Positions 1-5,472 of a DNA stretch of 8,395 nucleotides are shown here, in pieces. The stretch is from NCBI GenBank assembly GCA_004553545.1, contig SFLD01000060.1, positions 1-8,395 of the forward strand, given 5' to 3'. The notes beneath the pieces were generated by a model. The model saw only the letters and a program-made list of their open reading frames with translations, had not been told where the DNA came from and made no database searches. A program made the position numbers and the translations under genes. Position 1 is the stretch's first letter. Each line of letters starts with the position of its first letter. The stretch comes from Clostridiales bacterium (lineage in GTDB: Bacteria > Bacillota > Clostridia > Oscillospirales > Oscillospiraceae).

Positions 1-382
1 AAATTTGGGGCGTCGGTCAGGTCGTCGGCCCCTACGGAAAGCCCAAGCCAGCCGGCGCGCAGCGAAGCGTCCGCGCCCGCAGCCGCGAGGGATGGGCGGA
101 AATCAGCGCAAAGACCATCCCAAAAGAGGGACCACCGCCGCGACCGCCGAGGCAGCGCTTAGCGAAGCGGAAAGCGCGGAAAGAGTCGCTGGTCAAATTC
201 GGGTTTTGCCCGATGACTGAGCTGTGCAGCACGGCGCACATGGTTCGGAAGTTTGAGTAAGGCCCCGCCCGTGCTCACGTAGAAGCTGCGTTGACTGAGC
301 AGAACGGTTTAGCGCCGCATCCCGCTGCGCGGGAGGGCGCTCCGCGCCCGTAACTGCGCAGCGAAAAGCGTTTTTTCTTTTG
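1..382. other. GC-rich region without a convincing complete gene; possible 3' end of an upstream gene
   Basis: I see no complete gene here. On the plus strand the third frame is open from the left edge to a TAA at 258-260. It reads as a basic, proline- and arginine-rich tail ending in CPMTELCSTAHMVRKFE, so it could be the C-terminus of a gene starting before the window. I do not recognise it, and the other plus frame and a minus frame are also open for about 70 codons, as expected in GC-rich DNA. A short motif recurs three times: GCGCAGCGAAGCG at 57-69, GCGCTTAGCGAAGCG at 155-169 and GCGCAGCGAAAAGCG at 356-370. The stretch could be a dispersed intergenic repeat, a structured RNA or a coding tail. 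Nothing in it decides between these. Confidence 0.3.
311..349. repeat. Back-to-back GC hairpins with an alternative pairing
   Basis: Two perfect 6-bp stems with 3-base loops sit side by side. TCCCGC at 320-325 pairs with GCGGGA at 329-334, and GGGCGC at 335-340 pairs with GCGCCC at 344-349. An outer pairing of AGCGCC (311-316) with GGCGCT (336-341) would enclose the first stem but compete with the second. Such clusters occur in intergenic repeats and in the 3' ends of structured RNAs. The role here is unknown. Confidence 0.5.
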
Positions 383-406
383 ACGGCTCCACCGCCGTTT
401 TCTTTT
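383..406 (+). terminator. Probable intrinsic terminator of the upstream transcript
   Basis: ACGGC (383-387) pairs with GCCGT (394-398) around a 6-base loop. The T-rich tract TTTTCTTTTT follows directly, giving a small but typical rho-independent terminator. It lies just before the padR promoter and would separate that unit from whatever is transcribed through 1-380. Confidence 0.5.
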
Positions 407-420
407 TGGGGCGCCGGCTC

Positions 421-450
421 TTGACAAGTGCGATCCTTCCCTGCTATAAT
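421..450 (+). promoter_or_regulatory. Sigma-A promoter of the padR operon
   Basis: A perfect -35 box TTGACA (421-426) and a perfect -10 box TATAAT (445-450) are separated by 18 bases. TG two bases before the -10 (TGCTATAAT) adds an extended -10 element. The start point should fall near 457, inside the inverted repeat described as the PadR operator. Without repression this should be a strong promoter. Confidence 0.85.
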
Positions 451-479
451 ATCGATACTCGATATCGCATCTCGATATC
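449..479 (+). promoter_or_regulatory. Likely PadR operator, three TCGATAT half-sites
   Basis: ATATCGA (449-455), TAC, TCGATAT (459-465) form a perfect 7-3-7 inverted repeat overlapping the end of the -10 box and the expected start point. A further half-site, TCGATAT at 472-478, repeats the nine bases CTCGATATC (458-466 and 471-479) 13 bases apart. Autoregulation through a palindrome at the promoter is usual for PadR proteins. Assigning this site to the adjacent regulator is inference from position. Confidence 0.65.
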
Positions 480-498
480 ACAGAAGGGAGGCCTGTCC

Positions 499-813
499 AT
501 GGGAGCGCGGGAGCGGGGGCCGCTGACGGAGGCCATGTTCTACACCCTGATGGTCCTGGCCCGGCGGGATGTCTGCGGCACAGAGATCGCCCAGGCGGTG
601 GCGGAGCGGACGGCGGGCCGGGTGAAGCTGGGTCCCGGCACCCTCTATACCATCCTGGCCCGCTTCCTGGAGGAGAAATACATCCGGGAGCTGGAGACGG
701 ACCTCGTCGGCCGAAAGCGTACCTATCAACTGACAGAGACCGGCCGGGCCGCCTATCAGGCGGAGCTGCGGCGGCTGCGGCAATGCGTCCTGGACGCGGA
801 GGAGGATCTATGA
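499..813 (+). CDS. PadR-family transcriptional regulator
   Basis: A 104-residue winged-helix repressor of the PadR family, short form. The N-terminal helices (about residues 8-38, GPLTEAMFYTLMVLA) lead to the recognition helix GPGTLYTILARFLEEKYI (45-62). The beta wing follows, with the characteristic GRKRTYQLTETG (71-82), and then a short C-terminal dimerisation helix (84-103). ATG 499 is chosen because AAGGGAGG lies just upstream and because the promoter and operator fall before it. An in-frame extension back to 406 would run through the promoter. The TGA overlaps the ATG of the next gene (ATGA), so the two are translationally coupled. The protein probably represses this operon by binding the TCGATAT repeats. 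Its inducer cannot be read from the sequence. Confidence 0.92.
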   Translation: MGARERGPLTEAMFYTLMVLARRDVCGTEIAQAVAERTAGRVKLGPGTLYTILARFLEEKYIRELETDLVGRKRTYQLTETGRAAYQAELRRLRQCVLDAEEDL

Positions 814-1952
814 GCTACACGCTGCGCATCAACCCCGTTGCTCCCTACGATGGCCCCGGCATGGAGCGCTGGCTGGAGACCTGCGCCGCCCAGGGCCTCT
901 TCCCCGGCCGGATCGGGGACGGCTTCTGCTGGCTGCGGAAGGGCGAACCGACGACCCGCCGCTACCGTCTTGCCCCCATGGGCAGCCGCAGGGACCCGGA
1001 CCTGGAGGTCCGGAAGGCCCTCTACCACGAGGCAGGCTGGGACTACGCCGGGACCTGGAGCGTTTTCCACCTCTTTTACGCGGAGGACCCGGCGGCCCCG
1101 GAGCCCTACTCCGACGGGGAGAGCCGCCTTGCCGCCCTGGACAGCCTGGACCGGGTGCTGAAGCGCGCCAATACCCGGATCGCCGTCGTCCACGGTTTCG
1201 TTCTTCTGCTGCTCCTCTGGGCCATCGTTCTCTGCCCGGAGCTCCTGCCGATGTTCCTGCTGATGGAGCTGCCCGCCACGGCCCTGGTCTGGGTGATCTG
1301 GGCGGATGTGGGCAGCATCCTGGGGCGGCGGAAGCTCCGCTCTCTGCGGGAGACCCTCGCCCAGGGTGGGCCCCCTGTTCCTGACAAACCCCGGCCCCGG
1401 CGGAATGCCATTCGCGCGGTGCTGAGCACCGTGGCGCTGCTGGTCCTCATCGGGGGCTGGCTGGTCCAGCGGGAGAGCTTCCCCCAGGCGGAGGTCCCGG
1501 GCCTCCCCAGCATCACGGCCATTGAGACCACCTACCCCTGCCAGGTGGACGAAAGGGACACCCAGCGCCTGGGCTTCACCCTCTTCGTTCCCTACCGCGT
1601 CCGGACGGAGGAGGACGGCATCAGCGACTATCGTCCGCCGGAGGACCGCCGCCTCTCCACCATGAATGGGTACTACCACCCCGGCCTTGACAGCGTGACG
1701 CTCCATGTGACCCTGCCCTTCCTGACGGAGACCGTGGCCAGGGCGCAGCGGGAGATGGACCGCATCCAGAACCTCACCTGGCGGGAGGAGCGGCTGGACT
1801 GCCCCGGCGCGGACTTCGCCATCCTCTGGGAGAGCGGCGAGCAGTTCCAGATGCTGGCCCTGGGGAAGGGCGGCAGAGCCGTGGTCTACCGCTACCGCGG
1901 CGCGGAAACCCTGAGAGACCACCTGGAGACCCTGATGGGGCCCATTCAGTAA
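810..1952 (+). CDS. DUF2812-type membrane protein paired with PadR
   Basis: A 380-residue protein. The N-terminal part (about 1-120) has the look of the DUF2812 domain: start MSYTLRINPVAPYD, a WLE..AAQGLFP segment, an aromatic region with YHEAGWDYAGTWSVFHLFY (72-90). Three hydrophobic segments follow at about 123-143, 146-166 and 201-219. The very basic loop between the second and third (GRRKLRSLRE, PRPRRN) should be cytoplasmic, placing the N-terminus inside and the C-terminal domain (about 220-380) outside the membrane. DUF2812 proteins are commonly encoded directly after a PadR regulator in Bacillota and their biochemical role is not established. Start 810 overlaps the padR stop, with GGAGGAGG just before it. 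I did not recognise the C-terminal domain. A role in sensing or envelope stress is only a guess. Confidence 0.82.
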   Translation: MSYTLRINPVAPYDGPGMERWLETCAAQGLFPGRIGDGFCWLRKGEPTTRRYRLAPMGSRRDPDLEVRKALYHEAGWDYAGTWSVFHLFYAEDPAAPEPYSDGESRLAALDSLDRVLKRANTRIAVVHGFVLLLLLWAIVLCPELLPMFLLMELPATALVWVIWADVGSILGRRKLRSLRETLAQGGPPVPDKPRPRRNAIRAVLSTVALLVLIGGWLVQRESFPQAEVPGLPSITAIETTYPCQVDERDTQRLGFTLFVPYRVRTEEDGISDYRPPEDRRLSTMNGYYHPGLDSVTLHVTLPFLTETVARAQREMDRIQNLTWREERLDCPGADFAILWESGEQFQMLALGKGGRAVVYRYRGAETLRDHLETLMGPIQ

Positions 1953-1964
1953 AGGAGGAACGAC

Positions 1965-2210
1965 ATGGAAGAGAGGAAAGCCCTCCGCTGCCCCCTCTGC
2001 GGAGCGGAGATGACCGGGGGCGACGTGGTCTGCAAGACCGGCGCCGGTCCCACCCTCTACCCCAGGGTGGAGGGGGAATCCGAGGGGAAGCACTTCCGGA
2101 AGATGTTCTTCGGCAGCCGGGACGCCATCTCCGCCCCGGAGCTGGAGAGCGGCTGGTACTGCCCCGCCTGCGACCGGGTCCTGGTCCTCTGGAAGCGGAG
2201 GGAGAAATGA
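1965..2210 (+). CDS. Small zinc-ribbon protein, DUF6487-like
   Basis: An 81-residue protein with two cysteine pairs, CPLC (C9, C12) and CPAC (C66, C69), that should hold one zinc ion in a zinc-ribbon fold. The order is CPxCGxEMxxG at the N-terminus, a variable middle, then WYCPACDRVLVLW, which resembles the DUF6487 family of small Bacillota proteins. It has no membrane segment or signal peptide. It starts 12 bases after the DUF2812 stop, with AAAGGAGG directly overlapping that gap, so it is the third gene of the PadR operon. Its function is unknown. Zinc ribbons of this size may bind proteins or nucleic acids, but nothing here shows which. Confidence 0.8.
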   Translation: MEERKALRCPLCGAEMTGGDVVCKTGAGPTLYPRVEGESEGKHFRKMFFGSRDAISAPELESGWYCPACDRVLVLWKRREK

Positions 2211-2213
2211 CTG

Positions 2214-2243
2214 AGCGCCCCCGGCTGACTGGCCGGGGGCGCT
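2214..2243. terminator. Strong hairpin between convergent genes, no U-tract
   Basis: AGCGCCCCCGGC (2214-2225) and GCCGGGGGCGCT (2232-2243) form a perfect 12-bp stem with a 6-base loop. It sits 3 bases after the zinc-ribbon stop and 17 bases before the end of the minus-strand small gene, where a shared terminator belongs. No run of T follows on either strand, so it may end transcription inefficiently, need a factor, or mainly protect the 3' ends. Confidence 0.55.
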
Positions 2244-2260
2244 GCGCTGCGGCGGGCGGT

Positions 2261-2440
2261 TCAGCGGAGATTGGACAGGATGTCGTCCATGGTGTGGTCC
2301 ACCGCGATGCCCATTTTCTGGATGCGCTTGCCCATTTTGGTCCGCATGGGGGTGCGGCCCACCGGCATCATCATGCCGATGACCGTCCCGGCGGCCAGGC
2401 CCGCCCCCAGGCCGAAAAACAGCGCGCTGTCGCTTCGCAT
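2261..2440 (-). CDS. Small glycine-rich membrane protein, YtxH-like in style
   Basis: A 59-residue protein: one hydrophobic glycine/alanine-rich helix (about residues 6-26, ALFFGLGAGLAAGTVIGMMM) followed by a basic, amphipathic tail (RTPMRTKMGKRIQKMG) and an acidic end (VDHTMDDILSN). The layout, a short transmembrane helix with a charged cytoplasmic tail, resembles small YtxH-like proteins of Bacillota, but the family match is uncertain. It stands alone, convergent with the PadR operon and divergent from the phosphatase gene. I saw no convincing promoter for it in 2441-2632. An ATG six bases further upstream (2446) is less likely because it would lie one base from the ribosome site. Confidence 0.7.
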   Translation of the reverse strand: MRSDSALFFGLGAGLAAGTVIGMMMPVGRTPMRTKMGKRIQKMGIAVDHTMDDILSNLR

Positions 2441-2447
2441 ATCCATT

Positions 2448-2453
2448 CCTCCT
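2448..2453 (-). promoter_or_regulatory. Ribosome binding site deciding start 2440
   Basis: AGGAGG lies 7 bases before ATG 2440 but only 1 base before the in-frame ATG at 2446. The spacing therefore favours 2440, giving a protein two residues shorter than the longest reading. Confidence 0.75.
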
Positions 2454-2565
2454 TTTCCGGTCCGCCATCAGCTTTCCCGGAGAAACCGCCGCTATCCCCG
2501 GCGATTTTTGACAGAATCGGTAAAAGCAACCCATTAACTGTGCGGAAAATGTACCGTCTCCGCTC

Positions 2566-2594
2566 TTGCCGGATATCCGCCGCTGTGCTATACT
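2566..2594 (+). promoter_or_regulatory. Promoter of the phosphatase-GNAT gene
   Basis: TTGCCG (2566-2571) and TATACT (2589-2594) are 17 bases apart, with TG before the -10 (TGCTATACT) as an extended element. The expected start near 2601 gives a leader of about 32 bases before ATG 2633. No operator palindrome is obvious around it. Confidence 0.75.
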
Positions 2595-2632
2595 GCGAGG
2601 GAAATGGAAAAAGATCGAAAGGTGGAAGGACG

Positions 2633-3685
2633 ATGAAGCTCTATCTCATCCGCCACGCGGAGGCGGACGGAAACCTCTACCGGGTGGCCCAGGGCCAGGA
2701 CGACAGCAGCGTCACGGACCGGGGCCTCCGGCAGATCGCGGCCCTGGAGCGGCGCTTTGAGGGGGCGGCCATCGACGCCGCCTACTCCAGCGACCTCTAC
2801 CGCACCTGCCGGACGGCGGCGGCCATCTGCGGCCCCCGGGACCTGCCCCTCCACCGCCGCCGGGCCTTGCGGGAGATCTGCGTGGGGGCCTGGGAGCGGC
2901 GGCCCTGGGGCGAGATCTACCGGGAGGACCCGGTGCAGATGCGGAATTTCCTCCAGGACCTGGGCCGCTGGCACGTTCCCGGCGGGGAAGCGCCGGAGGC
3001 CGTCCAGGCCCGGATGCTCGCCTGCCTCCGGGACATCGCCCGGGAGAACCCGGGGAAGACCGTCGCCGTCTTCTCCCACGGCTGCGCCATCCGCCTGACC
3101 CTGGCGGCCCTCATGGGCAAGACCATCGCGGAGCTTTCCCAGGTCCCCCTGGGGCAGAACACCGCCGTCTCCTGCCTCAGCTGGGACGGCGAGGGCTTCC
3201 GGGTGATCTTCGCCAACGATGCCTCCCACCTGGAGACCCTGCCGGACGGAACGCCCCAGCGCTGGCGGACCGTGTCCAACGGTCTGGAGGCGGGGCTGCG
3301 CTACGTTCCCGCGGAGCAGGCCCCGGCGGCCTACGCCGCCCTGATGGGGACGCCCCCTGCGGGCTGCGCCCTCATCGGCTGCCGGGAGGATGAGCCCGTG
3401 GGGGCTCTGTGGCTGGACGATGCCCGGGACGCCGGGGACCGGCGGGGCTGGATCGCGGGCCTCACCGTGGCGGAGCCCTGGCGTTGCCGGAGCTACGGCA
3501 CCCAGCTGATGGGCCAGGCGGTGCAGCACTACCGGGACCGGGGCCGGGAGATCCTCTGCGCCCCGGACGGCGGTGAGGCCGTCCGGCACTTTCTCCGCCA
3601 GCAGGGCTTTGTCCCGGCGGAGGGCCGCTGGGAGCGGGACCTGCGCTTCCCGCCCCTCCCCATCCGCCTGCTGGAGGTCCAATGA
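2633..3685 (+). CDS. Histidine phosphatase fused to a GNAT acetyltransferase-like domain
   Basis: A 350-residue two-domain protein. Residues 1-200 are a phosphoglycerate-mutase-type histidine phosphatase: LIRHAEADGN near the start (R7, with H8 as the phosphorylated histidine), YSSDLYRT with R60, an acidic residue E81 in REICVGAWE, and the second catalytic histidine H149 in VFSHGCAIR. All core residues are present, so it should be active, but the substrate cannot be told. Residues about 220-345 look like a GNAT domain: EPVGALWLDD, then LTVAEPWRCRSYGTQLM, then EAVRHFLRQQGFVP. In the acetyl-CoA loop the usual R-x-x-G-x-G reads R284-x-x-S287-x-G289, so CoA binding may be altered. ATG 2633 is preceded by GGAAGG and its promoter. 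The much longer frame upstream is spurious. It is followed after 15 bases by the HAD phosphatase gene, probably in one operon. Confidence 0.88.
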   Translation: MKLYLIRHAEADGNLYRVAQGQDDSSVTDRGLRQIAALERRFEGAAIDAAYSSDLYRTCRTAAAICGPRDLPLHRRRALREICVGAWERRPWGEIYREDPVQMRNFLQDLGRWHVPGGEAPEAVQARMLACLRDIARENPGKTVAVFSHGCAIRLTLAALMGKTIAELSQVPLGQNTAVSCLSWDGEGFRVIFANDASHLETLPDGTPQRWRTVSNGLEAGLRYVPAEQAPAAYAALMGTPPAGCALIGCREDEPVGALWLDDARDAGDRRGWIAGLTVAEPWRCRSYGTQLMGQAVQHYRDRGREILCAPDGGEAVRHFLRQQGFVPAEGRWERDLRFPPLPIRLLEVQ

Positions 3686-3700
3686 AGAAGGAGGCTCTGT

Positions 3701-4357
3701 ATGCTGAAAACTGTGATCTTTGACCTGGACGGCACCCTGCTCAACACCATCGGGGACCTGGCGGGGGCCGGGAACCACGTCTGCGCCCAGCGGGGCTGGC
3801 CCAGCCATACCGAGGCGGAGTTCCGGGGGATGGTGGGTTACGGCATCCCCAACCTGGTGGAGAAATTCACCCCGGAGGAATGCCGGGACGAGGCCACCCT
3901 GGCGGCGGCTCTCGCGGAGTTCCAGCGCTACTACGGCGCCCATCAGCGGGACCGGACCGCGCCCTACGACGGCGTTCCGGCCATGCTGGCGGCCCTGAAG
4001 GGCCGGGGCCTGCGCCTGGCCGTCTACTCCAACAAGGCGGACGAGTTCAGCCGGTCTCTGGCGGAGCATTTCTTCCCCGGGACCTTTGACGCCATCCTGG
4101 GAAAGCGCCCCGGCATCCCCGGCAAGCCCGACCCGGCGGGCCTGCGGCTTTTGCTGGCGGAGCTGGGCGCCGCGCCGGAGGAGAGCGTCTTGGTGGGTGA
4201 CGGGGAGACCGACGTCCGCAGCGCCCGGAACGCAGGGCTCCGGTGCCTGGCCGTTACCTGGGGCTTCCGCAGCCGGGAGAGCCTGGAAAGGGAGGCCCCC
4301 GACGCCCTGGCGGACCGCCCGGAGGAGCTGCCGGAGCTCCTGAAAAGCCTGGGATAA
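3701..4357 (+). CDS. HAD-superfamily phosphatase, phosphoglycolate phosphatase-like
   Basis: A 218-residue soluble phosphatase with all four HAD motifs. Motif I is FDLDGTLLNT (nucleophile D8, acid/base D10), motif II is VYSNK (S110), motif III is the lysine in GIPGKPDP (K142), and motif IV is VGDGETDV (D167, D171) for magnesium. The helical cap between about residues 15 and 90 and the overall length match the Gph/PhnX-like branch. 2-phosphoglycolate or another small phosphate ester is a fair guess, but the substrate is not fixed by sequence. GAAGGAGG precedes ATG 3701. It lies 15 bases after the phosphatase-GNAT gene and just before a strong terminator, so it is the last gene of that unit. 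I did not assign a gene symbol because paralogues are common. Confidence 0.88.
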   Translation: MLKTVIFDLDGTLLNTIGDLAGAGNHVCAQRGWPSHTEAEFRGMVGYGIPNLVEKFTPEECRDEATLAAALAEFQRYYGAHQRDRTAPYDGVPAMLAALKGRGLRLAVYSNKADEFSRSLAEHFFPGTFDAILGKRPGIPGKPDPAGLRLLLAELGAAPEESVLVGDGETDVRSARNAGLRCLAVTWGFRSRESLEREAPDALADRPEELPELLKSLG

Positions 4358-4364
4358 AAAAGAG

Positions 4365-4393
4365 AAAGGACCGCCCCATGGGGCGGTCCTTTT
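4365..4393. terminator. Bidirectional intrinsic terminator
   Basis: AAAGGACCGCCCC (4365-4377) pairs perfectly with GGGGCGGTCCTTT (4380-4392), with a tight loop. On the plus strand TTTT ends the stem, serving the HAD gene. On the minus strand the run of A at 4356-4361 becomes a T-tract, serving the gene that ends at 4402. It is a textbook shared terminator between convergent genes. Confidence 0.9.
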
Positions 4394-4401
4394 CTGCGCG
4401 T

Positions 4402-5394
4402 TTACCGGTAATCCTGCAGCAGGAACATGGGCTTGATGGCAACCACCTCGTCGTGCTCCTCCTGCTCCACCTGAACGTCGGCGGTGAGGGCCTTCAGGTC
4501 CTCCTTCACCTGGGCCAGGGCCTCGGGGGCGGTCTGGGCCCGGCCCTCCCGGATCACCCGGATCATCCGGTCCAGGACGATGGGGTGGGCGTAGCAGGCC
4601 GGCACCGGGAAGCCGATGGGCAGGGCCTTTTCCATGGCGGCGATGGAGTCCCGCCAGTCCTTCTCGATGGCCTTGCGGTTGTTCCTGGCCGTGGGGAAGA
4701 CATGCAGGCCGGAGAAGAGGAAGATGGCGGCCAGGCCCAGCAGCAGGAAGTAGAGGCCGGAGTTGTCCTTCCGGATCACGCTGAGGATGCCGTAGATCAG
4801 CGCCACAAAGCCCGCCAGCATGATGGCCATGGCCACCCAGCGGTAGGCGTGGTTGCTGCGGTCCTCGATGCGCTTGGCCTTGGCGGCGGCGGAGAGTTTG
4901 GCCGTGAGCTCCGGCTTTTTCTGCAGGACGGCCTTGGCCTGCTCCAGCTCCTGGCGGGTCTTCTCGGCCTGGGGCGTCAGCTCCTTTACATAGCGCCTGG
5001 CTTCCTTCGCGGCCTTTTCCGCGAGACGGCGTTCGCCGTCCCGGCTGAGGCCCGGGATCTCCGGGTGGACGGCGGCGAGGTGCGCCAGCAGCAGGTCCAC
5101 GTCCTCCTCCCGCTTGAAGGTGCACTGCTTCTCCTGCCCGTCGTCATACTCCACCACGAGGTAGGGGATGGTGCCGAAGGCGCCCTTTCCGGTGAAGCCG
5201 CCCTGGCTCATGGCCACCCGCTTGAAGACCCGGCGCACGGCGGCGATGGGCACATAGTAGCAGCGCTCAAACCAGAAGCTGTTGAGGTACAGGGCCTGCT
5301 CCCCGACCCCGCAGGGGCCGAAGCGGCGGCAGGCTTTCTTATCCGCCGAAAGCGTCTCCTTGGGGAGCTGGGAACGGCTGAGGGCCTTTGTCAT
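4402..5394 (-). CDS. Unrecognised membrane protein with possible PH-like N-terminal domain
   Basis: A 330-residue protein I cannot assign to a named family. Residues about 30-112 look like a beta-rich, PH-like or similar small domain: LYLNSFWFERCYYVPIAAV, VFKRVAMSQGGFTGKG, IPYLVVEYDDG, FKREEDVDLLLAHL. Residues 120-180 are charged and helical and probably form a coiled coil. Two transmembrane helices follow at about 186-206 and 213-233. The C-terminal 95 residues are soluble and charged, ending in VVAIKPMFLLQDYR. ATG 5394 is chosen for the GAGGAGG just before it. A longer in-frame start at 5424 has no ribosome site. The gene follows cstA after 78 bases containing a hairpin and no visible promoter, so it may depend on read-through from cstA. 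Function is unknown, and a transport link is only positional. Confidence 0.75.
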   Translation of the reverse strand: MTKALSRSQLPKETLSADKKACRRFGPCGVGEQALYLNSFWFERCYYVPIAAVRRVFKRVAMSQGGFTGKGAFGTIPYLVVEYDDGQEKQCTFKREEDVDLLLAHLAAVHPEIPGLSRDGERRLAEKAAKEARRYVKELTPQAEKTRQELEQAKAVLQKKPELTAKLSAAAKAKRIEDRSNHAYRWVAMAIMLAGFVALIYGILSVIRKDNSGLYFLLLGLAAIFLFSGLHVFPTARNNRKAIEKDWRDSIAAMEKALPIGFPVPACYAHPIVLDRMIRVIREGRAQTAPEALAQVKEDLKALTADVQVEQEEHDEVVAIKPMFLLQDYR

Positions 5395-5431
5395 AGCGAT
5401 CCTCCTCTTTTCCCCCGTCAACACGGGAAAG

Positions 5432-5459
5432 AGGGCGGCAGGGTTCCCCCTGCCGCCCT
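5432..5459 (-). terminator. Hairpin after cstA, probable partial terminator
   Basis: AGGGCGGCAGGG (5432-5443) pairs with CCCTGCCGCCCT (5448-5459) around a 4-base loop. On the minus strand only CTTT follows, so the U-tract is weak. With no promoter visible between it and the next minus-strand gene, it may reduce rather than stop transcription leaving cstA. Confidence 0.6.
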
Positions 5460-5472
5460 TTGGGGTGGTGAA

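Noticed and set aside
32..241. 69-codon minus-strand open frame
   Set aside because: It has no clear ribosome site or recognised family and overlaps other open frames in GC-rich sequence, so it is most likely chance or repeat-derived.
406..498. 31-residue N-terminal extension of the PadR protein
   Set aside because: It would translate across the promoter and operator and has no ribosome site. ATG 499 has AAGGGAGG.
2508..2513. TTGACA on the plus strand as a second -35 box for the phosphatase gene
   Set aside because: No -10-like hexamer lies 16-18 bases downstream. The pair at 2566-2594 is much better.
756..2534. 592-codon minus-strand open frame
   Set aside because: It is antisense to the PadR operon, which has a promoter, coupled starts and recognisable families. 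The translation is low complexity.
2588..5125. 845-codon minus-strand open frame
   Set aside because: It is a shadow of the phosphatase-GNAT, HAD and membrane-protein genes. It crosses the terminator at 4365-4393 and has a low-complexity Gly/Pro/Arg composition without domains.
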